DNA from: Paramecium octaurelia
Taxonomy: Eukaryota > Ciliophora > Oligohymenophorea > Peniculida > Parameciidae
Assembly (NCBI GenBank): GCA_905182995.1
Contig: CAJJDP010000056.1
Location: 446,208 to 510,207 of the forward strand
Length of the DNA: 64,000 nt
Direction of reading: 5' to 3'
A program made the position numbers and the translations under genes. Every line of letters begins with the position of its first letter. Position 1 is the first letter of the stretch. Under the pieces are notes generated by a model. The model was given only the letters and a program-made list of their open reading frames with translations. It made no database searches and had not been told where the DNA came from. Positions 23,755 to 37,796 of this stretch are shown piece by piece.

Positions 23755-26700
23755 ATGAATTATGCTAATCCATTTTCTTTATCATCTCATGGAAGTTTCC
23801 TCAGTCCCAGAGAAACCCCAAGCATTTTAACGAGCTTTCTCTCTTAAAATTAGTCCATTAGATCAGCCCAATCGAATCCTATTAAGCTGAGTTTCATCTA
23901 GCATCCAAAACACACTAAGAAAACAGATCTTGTGTCCCCAAGATCCAAGATGGTTACCTTGCACGAGGATAAGAAGCCAAAAAACAAGAATTTCGAAAGG
24001 ATCAAATATGTTTCAGAGCATTCTACCACGCCTTACTTATGCATTTCAAAAAAACATCCTTAAATTCGTATTCCAATACTCCCCAAACTATCACCTGAAC
24101 CTAAGATGGAAGTACAGAGAATGCCTTATATAAACATCATGACAGAACCAACTGCTGCAATTGAAGAACATAGTGATGAAGGGAGAAGTAATGGCGAAAA
24201 AAGCATTGACAATAGTAAGTCAAATAACTTACTGCACGTTTCTGAAACCACTCATAATTTTGAAGACTAATTATCAACAAGCAAACTCTCCCTCAAATCC
24301 CGCTTTAAGTCAGCAGTCTAAAAATCATTTCGCTCTCCTCCCAGGAAAGTATTATCTTATATAATTAGTCATTATTCAACCTCCTCATATCTCACGAATT
24401 TAATACACTGCAAGAAAATGAGAGAAAATCCATCCAAATTAAATTCGAACCTGGTAATCAAGTATTAGCATCTAAAATAATATACCTCAAAAAATCTAAA
24501 TGGAAATAATAATGCATCAAAACCCAGGAAATCAAAAGACAGTCTCGCTTTATAAATGTCGAATAGTTTAGCGTGTCAACTAAGGCATTTCAAAGGAAAA
24601 TCAATTTAATTCATGGAACCAACTCTAGAAGTTTAATTTCAATTGAATCTTTCTCTCTACTTCCAAAATCTTCAAGAAAATCTGCAATCAGCATTGCTTC
24701 CAAACTACAAAACAATATTTAATCAGGAATCTCTGATAATCTGATCGATAAAAACGAGGAATCAGTATTACGTTAGAACAACAATAAGGAATCTAAACCA
24801 GTTTAATTTAACATAACAGTGACTTTTTAAAATACTGACATAGCAGCATATCAATTTAACAAACCAAAATATATATATCATCACAATGAGGAAATCTAAT
24901 AATTGTAAAGTGTTTCTCCTAAAGCCACTCCAAAGATCCTTCCAATGACTTTGCTACAATCTAATAATCACATATCACTTGCATCGACTAAGAAATTAGA
25001 TTACAATTCCACTTTTGTCAATTTAAAAACCAAGAGGCTATCTAGATTATCTGTTCAATAAGGTGTTACATAAGATGAGGTTTAAAAAATAGAATAACAA
25101 ACCGAATTCAATAAAGTATTATTTTATATAAGATAAATAGCCTGGGTTATTTTTCAGAGTTTATTATCAAAATAAATTATACAAATTGATGCAAAAATCT
25201 AATTATACAAAAGAAAACTTGGTAGAAATTGAACAAGGTTTTAGACCAAAGTTTGTACCACCCAATACCAATACAATCATGAGTAATGTCTACACTATGA
25301 TGTCGACAACTGAATAGGGAATAAGATAGAGAAAAATCACGAATGAATCATTAGCAGATAAAATTCAATTTACGGGAATCAAATTTCCAAAATATTAAAT
25401 TGAATCTGAGAAGCCGCCCTTTGATTACTATAATGAATCATCCCAAGAGGGAACAGAATCTAGTGATGATTCAGAATCATAAGTGTCCTTAAACTAATTT
25501 CTAGAAAGTCCATTGGATCCTAGTTGTAATAATTTAAATAAATTAAAGCTAGAACCATTATAAAAAAACAAAAAGCTCTCCAAAAGAAAAAAATCTCTTT
25601 AAGAAATATCAAATGAACAAGATGATTAAACTCACTTTTTTAAAGATCAACCTACAGATTACAAATGTAATAATAAATTCATTTATAGAACTATCCACTG
25701 GGTCATTAGTGCTAATAAAGAAAATACGGGAAGCTTTTCATGTTCCTTTAACCATTTAGCCTATTTTGAACATCTTGGAATCTTCTGCAAAGAATAGGTT
25801 GTTAAGTTATAGTGTTTCCGTTTGTGAAGACTTTCATATGGAAATAGTAAAGGATATAGATCAAATCGCAAATTAGAAATTGTTAAAGTTTTAGAAAAAT
25901 TCATAATTAAACTCTATGGTATTTCAAGCTATCGAGATGAGATATTCTTAGATTTTTATAGGGAGATATGTCAGTTAAACAAGAATGATTGATGTTGAAC
26001 ATTAAGATCCTGTTGTTTAAGCAACTATACTAGAAATATAGGAAAAAATTGATCAACCCTAATCTAATTAATTACAATAACAATTCTCACAGATTAAGAG
26101 CCAAAAAAAGAATTCTAGCAAGGATTCTGTTAAAGACTCAAATTCTAAGAAGCCTTAGCCAGGAGGGAAAATGAAGTAATCTTAAAGATATCTTACGAAA
26201 TAAGATTCTCTTTAAGTTCATTAATTTTAGTCATGGAATAGAAGAGCAATGCAGTCTGGAGATTTATCAAACACCCTGCAATAGTCAAATTAATAAAACT
26301 CAAATTTTTTTACCTAAGCCTCAACTGTTCTAATCACAAAGCCTACTTAAACATCGTAATAATCTGTTTTTCGAGTTATGAGTTCAAAGCATATAGATTT
26401 GAATAGTTCTCAATAAGACGCAAGTTCCTCATTAAATTCCTCAGAAAAGGAAGAAACTCCTTAATCTGGTTAAGTTTAAAGGAATCCATAAACATAATCC
26501 TAGACACAACCGTAGCAACCCCAATTAATACAAACATCCGCTTAGAATTAAATCAATTCTGGCAGAAATTTACGTTTGGATGAAGATTCTTAGCAAGAAC
26601 CAAATGAGTAATATGACTTGGACCATTTACAGAACAATATGGTATTTGTTTAGCATGATATAAGAATTATTTGAGCATGTATATGAACTCGTTAAGAATG

Positions 26701-27119
26701 AGAACTCACATTAAGGAATCCTCGAGAAGGTAGAAATTAGATTAAATTTAATAAATTAATTTGGCGATTTATGATCATAATTTTACAGAAGTAAGCTGAT
26801 TGAATTATAGGCAATAGTTCATTGATAATATCTAGTTCATTCCAGAAACTCAACTAGATACTCCTTTATAAAATGGAAATACGTTTCTTATTTTAGCTGC
26901 TTAGTGTGGATGTATCGAGATCGTTCATGAGCTAATTAAGAGAGGTGCAGATATCAATATTTAAAATGTATGGTATTACTAAAGAAGGATGATGGCAATA
27001 CTGCAGTTCATTTGGCTTTGGCATATGGGCACTACAAGATTGCGGATTTGTTAATGGAAGCAGGAGGAAGTACTCATATCATCAACAGAAAAGGATAAAA
27101 TGCCTGGGGAATATTGTGA
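23755..27119 (+). CDS. Long disordered protein with C-terminal ankyrin repeats
   Basis: About 1,075 residues after six introns of 20-27 nt (first near 24347, last near 26968); total length is a multiple of three. The first ~900 residues are Ser/Lys/Gln/Asn-rich with basic and acidic patches and no visible fold, except a short segment FFRVYYQNKLYKLMQ. The last ~120 residues hold at least two ankyrin repeats: NGNTFLILAAQCGCIEIV, then ELIKRGADINIQN, then DGNTAVHLALAYGHYKIADL, then LMEAGG. Ankyrin repeats bind proteins. This shape (disordered body, terminal repeats) suggests a scaffold. The start is the first ATG of the frame that leads into the open exon. Confidence 0.75.
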
Positions 27120-27161
27120 TACTTAATATTTTTATTTATATAAATATATTAAAATTAAAAA

Positions 27162-27709
27162 ATGGATCAAGAAACTCAGAAATCTATTTTGATGAACATT
27201 TATTAGTAAACATTTTCAGTTTAACTCTAGAAGGGCCAATCAAATTGGCAATCAATAAAAAGCATAGAATATTAGTTCTCTAAAATATCTTTTCAAAGAA
27301 GTATAAAAATCAAAAAAAACTCCAAGTACATCATAACATACTACTGCGAGTAAAAGAAATTAACAATCAAAATAGAGAGATAATGTTTAGGTTCAAACTC
27401 CTCAAACTAGTTATCGTTCTAGGTTATAATTAGTAGAAAAAAATGAATGGATCAATTTAATTAATCAAAAATCGCAATAAAATCTTCAGTCTGATCAAAT
27501 TGCAATCACCGAATATCGGTATTTTTAAAATTCAACTTAGAACTAGAGTTTAAATGGATTCTTTTTTCTAAAATGATTGGAAATAGCCGTATTATAAGCC
27601 AGAAAAAATATAATAATTAATCTTAAAAGTAAATTAATATTAGCCTATCAATGATATTGATTCATGGAAACAAATAGTATATTAGAGATTATATCAGAAG
27701 ATATCATGA
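27162..27709 (+). CDS. Small Gln-rich protein of unknown function
   Basis: About 166 residues after two introns of 25 and 22 nt, near 27208 and 27519; total length is a multiple of three. It opens MDQETQKSILMNIYQRANQ. The middle is a basic, disordered arm rich in Gln, Thr and Ser. The C-terminus is more ordered (VQMDSFFQNDWKQPYYKP, then DSWKQIVYQRLYQKIS). It matches no family I know. The intron-free reading breaks after about 100 codons, so the spliced model is preferred. Its stop lies 24 bp from the convergent kinase stop. Confidence 0.55.
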
Positions 27710-27733
27710 TTTAATTAAAACATTTCTGATAAA

Positions 27734-28749
27734 TCACTAATCTATTATATCTTTAAAATATTAGTGTTGCAAAGCTTAAGTTGCAGTAGGTCTTTATCCT
27801 GGTATATATTTCAGTAATTTTCTATTATTTGAATAACATAAATCAATACTTTAACAAGTCTACAAAATTTTCCTTATCCTCTAAATTACTAAACTTCTCA
27901 TTTAAATTGATGCCTTTGTATTCAGGAAACTCTTGAAACAAATTGATATCAAAAGGAACTACTTTCTAGAAATATTTAAGATCTTCCTCTGTAAAGGATC
28001 CCATTATTTTGAGAATTTAAAATAATTGATCTCCTTCGGATTTGCCTATAAAAAAGGGCTCCAACAATGCTAATTCAGCCATAATGCAACCAAAAGCCCA
28101 AATATCAATGGATTCAGTGTATTTGGTGACACCAAGCAATAATTCAGGAGCTCTATAAAATCTGGAAACAATATAAGGTGTATTCACAGCTGTTCCAGTC
28201 ATCTCTTTGGCACTCCCAAAATCGCATAACTTAAGAGTTCCATCTTGAATCAAAACGTTTTCTCTAATCCTATAAAAATTAAGAATTTACGGTTTTAAGT
28301 CTCTATGTGCAATATGCTACTTATGAATCTAATCAAGACCTTTGAGCATCTAATAAAGATAGTTCTTAAGAGTTTTGGTATCAAAGTATTCCTTTCTTTT
28401 TCTATGATCAACTATAATATTTTCTAAATTTTGATCCATAAATTCTAGTACGATGTTTTAAACCATTTTATTATCTTCGCTTCTGCTGTAGAAAACATCC
28501 TTGCTATTTCATTAAACATACTATCAATTTCACTACATTAGGACACTATTTCAATAGCATCAATATATCGCATTCTCTGCTTGATACTTTACCAACTTTT
28601 TGCATTCTTTTTAGAGCTACTTTTTAGTTTCTCTTAGAATCAAATGCTTCGAAAACATAACCTTGATTTCACTAAAACTATGTACCGAAAGCCCCTGAAC
28701 CAATAACCCTAGTAATTTCGTAATTAGGTATACTACCATGTGCTTCCAT
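27734..28749 (-). CDS. GSK3-like CMGC protein kinase
   Basis: About 304 residues after introns of 24, 22, 27 and 28 nt; total length is a multiple of three. All kinase landmarks are present: glycine loop IGSGAFGYVFEAF, ATP-binding VALKRM, catalytic HRDLKPENVLI, DFGSAKEM, and activation segment NTPYIVSRFYRAPELLLG with the Tyr that GSK3 enzymes phosphorylate. The domain ends with GQRPTATQALQHQYF, the usual C-lobe end. DFGSAK and the SRFYRAPEL block point to the GSK3/shaggy branch of CMGC kinases rather than to CDKs. The HRDLKPEN motif is canonical only when the third intron is taken as 27 nt. It has almost no extensions beyond the kinase domain. Probably cytosolic or nuclear Ser/Thr kinase. Confidence 0.9.
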
Positions 28750-29179
28750 TTTAGATATTAGTTATTTTACTCACTTAAAATAAAAGTTAAGAATTTAGTA
28801 TTAATAATGTGAATTATCATGTTAATTTTAATTAATATATCCCTTACATTCTAGTTTAGTTTCCTTAAAAATTTTGTGTCTTCTTGCCACCTTAATTAAA
28901 AATGATCTCACAATCTAAAATTCCAATACTTACAAAGTATTGAAGTTGTAACAAAAGAACTGAATTAAACTTAATTCAACTGAGAAATTGGAGGCATTTT
29001 TTGCTTTTCCTTATAAATTTTGGGAAAGTTATGGGATTAAAATCTTTAAGTACTTTGAGGATAAATAATCAATGAAGAAATGTGAAAATCAAAGTTGATT
29101 ATATAAACAAGCAATAATTCAAATCCTATATAAATTCTTCCCTTAGTATCTAATTATAATATAAATAAAAATAAATAAA
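28750..29179. other. Intergenic region between divergent kinase and centrin genes
   Basis: About 430 bp with no ORF of note. It contains a short inverted repeat, GAATTAA-AC-TTAATTC, near 28960-28985, and a TATATAA-like string about 50 bp before the centrin ATG. Both could be chance in AT-rich DNA. It is one of the longer true spacers in the window. Confidence 0.35.
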
Positions 29180-29781
29180 ATGTCCAGATAGGCTCCATCC
29201 TCTGCTTAAAAAGTAGATCCAAAGAAGGCTCCTCCTCCTCCTCCTCCAGCTAAAAAGGGACCCAAACCTTTTAATGCTGAAGATTATGCCAAGCCACCTC
29301 ATCTAACAAAGGAGGAAGTCTTGGAAGTAAAACAAGCATTTGACATTTTCGATAATGATGGATCTGGATCAATCGATCCATAAGAATTAAGAGAAGCCTT
29401 CGAAGCTTCAGGAATCAAAACCTACCACAATAAATTTATTTATTAAGTATTGGGAGAATTAGATACTGATAATAGTGGAGGAATCGATTTTGAAGAATTT
29501 TTGCATTTAGCTACAGCAAAGGTTAGTGATAAAGACACTAGAGAGCAAATCCAAAAAGTGTTTAATCTGTATGATTGGAACAAAGAAGGTAAATATGATT
29601 CATATTTTAAGGTCGCATTACCTGGGATGAATTAAAGAGAGTAGCATAAGATTTGGGAGAAGAAATGACTGACGAGGAGATCCAACACATGTTCAAAAAG
29701 GCAGATTTGGATGATGATGGTTTTGTTACTTTTGATGATTTTTACAATCTAATGACCCAAAAGGAATACGGAAAATAATGA
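29180..29781 (+). CDS. Centrin/caltractin
   Basis: About 192 residues with one 23-nt intron near 29589-29611. Four EF-hands are visible: DNDGSGSIDPQE, DTDNSGGIDFEE, DWNKEGRITWDE and DLDDDGFVTFDD. Loops 1, 2 and 4 keep the Asp/Asn/Glu ligands needed for calcium; loop 3 is poor (Trp, Lys in ligand positions). Spacing and the linker match centrins, small calcium-binding proteins of basal bodies and of the contractile infraciliary lattice in Paramecium. The N-terminal ~35 residues form a Lys/Ala/Pro-rich arm with a run of prolines, as in some lattice centrins. Which centrin subfamily is not certain. Confidence 0.93.
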
Positions 29782-30012
29782 TATCAAATAATGATAAACA
29801 TATAAATAAAAATTATATATTAGATATTAATCATCTGTTTGAAAACGACTAGTATCTTATATTTCAACTTTCTATATTTGATATTTCTCCTAGTTTCTAT
29901 CATATACTTTCTTTAAGTTAAATATTACTTAATCTTGATATTCTAGAGATTATGTTCCACTTTCAAAAATTAATTAATATAAATATATATTAATAAACTA
30001 AATTTTGTAAAT

Positions 30013-30897
30013 ATGTAAGGAAACAATGCAACTGAAAAAAAGGTAATAGAGTTAAAAGAGGTGTCTCTAAACCAGGAATAAATCGGATCAATTTTGAAAT
30101 AATAATAAAAAGATTTTAGATAATATAGCGTTGAGAAAAGGAAGTCTCTGATATTATAAAGGATTGAAGATATTAAGAAGGATAGAATGCTTAAATCTGA
30201 TGGAACAGTACATCATTCTGAAGATTTTAGGAAAGCAAACAAAGCTCTAGAATATTTCTAGCCTGAATTCCCAATCCTTAAATTTCCCGTATTAAACATC
30301 TGTATTTTAGGAAGACACTGTGTTAAACACTTATGATAAAACTAAAAGATGGCTGAAAGAATTCGATTTCCCTAATAAAAAATAATATTGGCAAGAGTTT
30401 AAAAAGAGAAACTTTAAACATTACCCAGGATAGCCTTTTAGTTATGCACCAGGAGTTCCTACCTATTTTGAGGAATTCAAGGCATACCATCACATAGAAC
30501 ATGAAGAATCTTAAGTTGAAAAATATCAACGACTCTAATAGTACAATATTTTATATCATCCAGGAAAAAAGTATTATATGTTTAACCAACAAAAGTAGTT
30601 GGAGGTGAATTTAGTAGACCCATTTTTGATAGGACTCATGTCCACGTAGAATTAAATCCTATTCATTAAGTGCAATATCTACCTGATCCTGTTTCTGCAA
30701 ATTCAACTGACTATAGATAATTAAGTAGATAATCAATTAAATCTAAATTGAATGACATGCAAAGAGTTAAACCATTTACTTCATGTAGCACAAGAAGTTA
30801 GATATTTTAACAAAAATACAAACCGTTGAATGCTGAAAGGACTTAGGAAACAGCGAAATCTTCTAAAAAACCTAATGATGATGATTTTGATATTTGA
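30013..30897 (+). CDS. Uncharacterised ~280-residue protein
   Basis: About 280 residues after introns of 22 nt (near 30288-30309) and 20 nt (near 30597-30616); total length is a multiple of three. The protein is polar and rich in aromatic residues, with a distinctive middle (KQYWQEFKKRNFKHYPGQP, then GVPTYFEEFKAYHH) and a basic, disordered C-terminus ending NDDDFDI. It has no transmembrane segment and no motif I recognise. Aromatic-rich, basic proteins of this size are common among microtubule inner proteins, but this is only a guess. Its stop lies 25 bp from the convergent RPT2 stop. Confidence 0.65.
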
Positions 30898-30922
30898 TAA
30901 ATATGTATTTATAGATATTATC

Positions 30923-32385
<1,463 letters not shown>

Positions 32386-32586
32386 AGTGTATATTTTTAA
32401 TTTAAATTAATACACCAGTATTGATAATTTTATTCAAATAAATAGTAATTTAATTGTCATTCTCAATATACAAAAGTTTATAAATCACATTAAGGTCACT
32501 TGGACTGGAATAACTTCATAATATTTCTTTGATTACATTAAAATTTAAAATAATAAAAATATCATACAATTTATAAAATTTGGTTA

Positions 32587-33568
32587 ATGCAAAACTATGA
32601 AATAGGAATTCCGATTATAATTGAAGCATGTATTGGATTAGCTTCTTCTTTATTCTTCATACTCGACATTTCGATTCATTATACGATGAAACTATATCAA
32701 TTGGAATTGGGGATCTTATATACCAATTTGATGTAATCTATAAGTAAATAAAACATCATGATTTTAAGTCACCATACTATTAATTCTTGACTTTAACAAT
32801 TAAATGTGCATTTGGACATTGTTTTTAGAATAATGTTTGACTCTTTCAAGTTTTCTTTGGACCATCTTGATTTTATAAAAAAGTTGTTTACTTACTAGAT
32901 ACCCCATTTAAATAGCTTTAGAATATCTAAAGACTAATTAATTTACAGTATTAATTATTAAATCCAGCTCTAAGCAATAATTGCATTTGGATTGCCAATA
33001 ATCGCTTCATCATTAATTTTTGTAAAATTAAATATTTGTCAACTTGATACGCTCACACAAGTTTCAACTAAACTCTTCTGGGCAATATAATCGATTTTAA
33101 CAATAATATTCATTGGAATAATCGCCTATCATATCATAAGAGTTCATTTGCATTGCAAACTTGTAAGAATATAGAATAAATTTAGGCCAAATTATACATA
33201 GAGATTTTATACTGCCCAATAATATTAATATTTTCATTACCATGGATCGTGTATACAATTTTCAATTTTGAACTAGATAATTCTGAGGATGTGAAAATCC
33301 TACAAGGTAATTATGAAAATTTAAGGTTAAGGTTTATTCCTTTTAAAAAACTCATAAATCATTTTCAGTACTTTTCTTTTTGGATAAAATTCAGCATTTT
33401 AAGTGGCTTTCCTTGAAAATGCATGCCCAATTCTAAGAAAAACTTATTTGGCAAAATATGATTTTGAAAAAAAGTATCAAATTCAATATCAAATTTAGAA
33501 ATAATAAGTCATAAACTTTAAATATAGAAATTTGTAATACTTTATGTGCACAATTATTGATAAAATGA
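32587..33568 (+). CDS. Seven-transmembrane-like protein (possible GPCR)
   Basis: About 286 residues after introns of 25, 23, 23, 25 and 25 nt; total length is a multiple of three. Six or seven hydrophobic helices are seen: IIIEACIGLASSLFFILD, the YTNLMQSIVTILLILD region, AIIAFGLPIIASSLIFV, the LFWAIQSILTIIFIGIIAYH segment, ILYCPIILIFSLPWIVYTIF, and FSTFLFGQNSAFQVAFL. The Pro in the sixth and NSAFQVAFL in the last helix recall Class E/cAMP-receptor-like GPCRs of protists, but I see no decisive signature. The C-tail is short and basic. Probably a plasma membrane receptor or transporter; the GPCR label is inference. Confidence 0.6.
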
Positions 33569-33602
33569 TTATAAAATTATAATTTCTTAAATAAAATAAT
33601 TA

Positions 33603-34615
33603 ATGGAGTTTATTCAAAGCGTATTATCATTATTTGGTAATGTTGCCATCGTTGCATTAATGTTGATAATTGGAATCTTGTTGTTAATCTACTTCCTACA
33701 AAACTCATTAATCTATATGCCAGGTTTTAATTTCTTACTAATATATCAAGCAATCTAAGGATTATCCCAAAGTCCTAGTTAGAATATGAATGGACTCAGA
33801 AATCCTTCTGAGAGAAATCTATAATATGAAGATGTAGAGATTGGAACCCTGGATAGATAAAAATTAAAAGGATGGCTCATTAAATAGAATGACAGTTCAA
33901 ATGCACCTACAGTGATTTTTTTTCACGAAAATGCTGGAAGTATTTTCAAAGTTAATATTCATTTCAGATATTGGAACTAGATTGCAATTTTTAGAATTAT
34001 ATTTTGACAATGTGAGGTGCAATATATTGATCATTGCATATAGAGGGTATTCAGATAGCACAGGAAAACCCTCGGAATAGGGTCTTTAATTAGATGGAGA
34101 AGCTATCGTTAATTATTTATTTCATAGAAATGATATTGATCACTCTAAAATATTTGTACATGGCAAGTCTTTAGGTGGAGCAGTAGCCTGTCATGCTATG
34201 ACTTAAAATGTTGCAAAAGGCATCAGAGGTGTTATATTAGAAAATACTTTTACATCAATAGATGATATGGTTGATGTCGTCTTTCCTAAGTTGAAGCTCT
34301 TTAAATCTTTACTTCTTAAAAATCATTGGTTGTCAATTTAAAAAGTTGGTCAGATTACATAGCCAATACTATTTATTTATTGTAATTTATGTTGATTATT
34401 TGATTTTAGCAATGAGAGATGAAATCGTACCAGTGCAACATATGGCATAATTGCAAAATGCAGCCTAAAGAGCCAAATTTATTGAAAAGGTTTTTAATTC
34501 ATTATATTTAAAGTTTGTTATCGAAGATGGTGATCATAATACGAATTGGTCTAGAGAACCAGAAAAGTACTTTAATTCAATTTCAAGTTTCATCAATAAA
34601 GCAATTAGATCATGA
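33603..34615 (+). CDS. Alpha/beta hydrolase, ABHD13/Bem46-like
   Basis: About 309 residues after introns of 27, 28 and 28 nt; total length is a multiple of three. An N-terminal signal anchor (residues about 9-36: VLSLFGNVAIVALMLIIGIL and following) puts the enzyme on a membrane. The alpha/beta hydrolase fold follows: PTVIFFHENAG oxyanion strand, AYRGYSDSTGKPSE, nucleophile elbow VHGKSLGGAVACH with Ser, acid residue in MRDEIVPVQH and catalytic His in EDGDHNTNW. This is the ABHD13/Bem46 pattern. The substrate is unknown in most of these enzymes; animal relatives depalmitoylate proteins. Only 33 bp separate it from the preceding stop. Confidence 0.9.
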
Positions 34616-34633
34616 TTTTATATTATAAATTAA

Positions 34634-37504
34634 ATGCAACAAAAATATTGTGATGAATGTGAAGAAACTAGAGCCAAGATTAATTGTAATTAATGCGGTC
34701 AAATTCTATGTGAGCAATGTGACAAAAAAATACATAATAAAGGAAAACGAGTTTATCATTCCAGAGAACTAATCGAAACATCGGATTCAATTGAATCAAA
34801 CAAAATTAAATAGGATGCTCATGTTATTAGACATGAACAACACAAAGAAAGATTTAAATAAATAAACAGCAGTTTGCCATCTGTTGATGTTGTTAACTTC
34901 AATCTAATTAATATCTAGGCGGAAACACCGATGATTTTTTAGAATGAGTATTTTTATCCCTTTATTAAAGTTCTATTTTAGCTAAGATTGAGCATCACTT
35001 ATTCAAATAGGCAAATAAAGGAGACCTGATGATTCATTTAAACGACTTTTAGAAATTTTTAAAATAGAATGAAATCTATAAAATCAATCAGTAAGAATCA
35101 ATTAACATTTAGATCAAAAGATATCATATAATAATTGGAGAAATTGAAAATGATCAATGTGACTATTAGAAAATTTGGTGATAGTGACCCAATTTAGTTT
35201 GTTAGTCTTCAGTTAGATCATATTAGTTTATAATCATTATATTGGGTTTTATTAAATATTAGGAAGGATGAGATGACTCCAACCGATAAATTAGTAATGA
35301 GTAGAATTAAGGAATGCTATGGTTTAAAACTCAATATTTAAGATTGGAATCATTATTTGGCTGGATTCTACAAATTGCAAGATTCTAATGGATTGATTTA
35401 ATTTAATGTAAAAAAATACAAACAGAATAAGTGGATTGATGAAAAATGCATAATTAAAATGACCAAGTGTCCAATTGATTTAGTGAATAAATCAGAAAAT
35501 AATAATGCTTCTCTATCAGCTTCTTAATAAATTAATAATGAATCCTTACTATTGTTTACAATAGAGGACAATGTCAATTGGAAAATGATGGATGCACAAT
35601 AAATGAGTTCCATTTATAAGAGTTAATGGAGATCATTTATATAATTTTTAAAAGATTTTTTTGACACCAATCTTACTTTAAATACAAGTCAAAACACTTA
35701 GTCATTTGGAGATCTAAATTAATCTGATTATTAGTCATAATCATCCAAATAAAGTGGAACATAATCAGTACCAACTTAAAAAAACTAAGATAATTCAAAG
35801 TGGATTAGAAGTGTTGAATCCGGATTACAAAATGGGCAAAAGAGTTAGGAGTAATATCACAATCAAAGCTATTCTTCCAATGTTACATAAAAGTATCATC
35901 TGATTAATATTAATAGAAAAAGAAGTAAAAAGAGTTAAATTAAACCTCCAAAATCTATTTAAAAAGCTATACCTGGAGGTAAATATGGATGCGCACAGCT
36001 GTTAAAATGTTGTGGCCCACTAGAATTGAGAGTCTGTTCCTTGGGTGTTTTATGTCTAATGATATAGGAAGCCATTAACAGGAATGTCCTTATATACTAT
36101 AAAACCTTATTAATTAAACCAAATACTAATATAGCTTTTGATTTCAATGATTTCTTAAACATTTTTGATGATTAATTTTAAGATTAATTCATCCTATAAA
36201 ATATTTTAGGGAATGAAGAAAATCAATAACTTTCAGTTGATAAATAATAACAGTAGCATGAAAAATAAAATAAATTAAAAGCTGTTCAATAGGCAATAAT
36301 AGATATTCTAAATGAATACACTAAAGGTGTTAGTTTAGCAAGATTGCCAAAGATGATTTAACGTAAAATTTAATTTACATTTGATTTGCATGAACTGGGA
36401 TTCACGAAATTAAAATGCTTAATACAAGGTATTGATGGGATTAGTATTATAAATGATGGAACTACGTATGCTTCACTTATTTTAGACGAGTATTATGATG
36501 ACACAAATGATATGAAATAAGAATAAGAAGATGATCAATAAATGCAATAAGTGAAAATTGATTTGAAATATTTTCAAAAGTAATCCTTGTAATAATAACA
36601 AAGTTAATCCAATCCATAACTCTAATAACAATAAATATAGTAATAATAATAACAATAGCAATAATAACTGTAGTTTCTATCTCCAATCCATGTATCTGAA
36701 TATTAATTAAAAATTGAAGTAAATATTAATCTTATATTTCTAGCAAGCATTAAAATAAATCCTTAACTAATACAGTAATGGAATTCCAGCATCTTAACTT
36801 CTATAAATACTTTAGCTGCATATATAAAATACCTTTGAATATACTCAATTTGGTTGTTCTACTTTTGAAGAATACATGGTAAAATATGCTGAAAACTATT
36901 GTGATGTAATGATTAAGATGAAAGGTTGTATCATATATCCAAAAGGATATTCATCATTTAGGTCTGCTATTCCATAATAGAAAATGTAACTTGGAATTCA
37001 TCACTAAAAGTCTCAATCAACTACTCTTCCAAGTTATGCTCAATAATAAAGTAACAGTAGTAGCTAAATTATTAAAGCTGATAGTAATTTTAGACTTATA
37101 ATTTAGGCTTTTTAGCTGGTATGTAAAATCCTAGTCAAATGATTGGAGATGTATAATCTCAATCCTTGACATTTCAATCATTTCAAACTTACCCGTAAAA
37201 TAAAGACTTTTTTATGATTTAAGAAGAAAACAGTCATCACGAGCTTGACGCTAATGTTAGATTTATAGAAGAACTATTAAAGGAGTCAGATGATGTAGAA
37301 TAACAGAAACATAAAGTTTAAAGAAGTCACTAAACACATTAAGACAGTAAATAATTTTAGAGTTTGGGACAATGGCCAAATTTAAATTCTAACGAGAAAA
37401 GGTGCCATAATAAATATAATACTTATTAATATAGTCCTCAATAAGACTTTTACTAGGGATAAAAAATATCATTAGATCTTCACAGTTGGGATCAAGATAA
37501 CTGA
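34634..37504 (+). CDS. B-box zinc-finger protein with LOTUS (OST-HTH) domains
   Basis: About 927 residues after introns of about 17, 22, 25 and 23 nt; total length is a multiple of three. An N-terminal B-box-type zinc finger (residues 5-45) has CDEC, CNQC, CEQC and two His. Two LOTUS/OST-HTH domains are seen. The first, about residue 545-610, contains DILNEYTKGVSLARLPKMIQ and DLHELGFTKLKCLIQGIDGI. The second, about residue 690-765, contains KQILNQYSNGIPASQLLQIL and FGCSTFEEYMVKY. LOTUS domains bind Vasa-type DEAD helicases or G-quadruplex RNA and occur in germ-granule proteins (Oskar, TDRD5/7, MARF1). Gln-rich linkers separate the domains. It may act in RNA granules; in ciliates, small-RNA-guided genome rearrangement is one possible setting, but that is inference. 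Confidence 0.75.
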
Positions 37505-37796
37505 TAATGTATATATAAATTATAATCAATTGATAAATATAAAATAAAGAATTATAAAAATGATGACGACTATTAATTAAGTGAATGGAGGTTTAGGATG
37601 ATCATTTGGAACCACAAATATCATCCCACCATGTCTAAAGGGGGCTAATTTATTGAGATTTTATTCTGCCAGTTTTAATCTTTTTAGGACAGTCTAAGAT
37701 ATTATTTGATGTTTTTGATGATTTGAAATTGAAAGCATTGTTGGCAAGCAATAAGATAGTTTCATTAGATTGTTTGGATCAGATTCTTACAAGTAT
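37505..37796. other. Gap with a possible small + strand gene overlapping the RING gene end
   Basis: A + strand ATG at 37560 begins MMTTINQVNGG. Further on, 37720-37878 reads convincingly (KILFDVFDDLKLKALLASNK, then LDCLDQILTSIQ) before a TGA near 37878. I could not find introns that link the two parts. The antisense frame is open too. If real, this gene's 3' end would overlap the 3' end of the convergent RING gene by about 80 bp. Confidence 0.3.

Noticed and set aside
28290-28340. 21-nt version of the third intron in the GSK3-like kinase
   Set aside because: It would insert two residues into the catalytic loop; taking 27 nt gives the exact HRDLKPEN motif.
36590-36680. Run of TAA/CAA/CAG codons that looks like a simple-sequence repeat
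   Set aside because: In the ciliate code it is just a poly-Gln linker inside the B-box/LOTUS protein; the base pattern is irregular.
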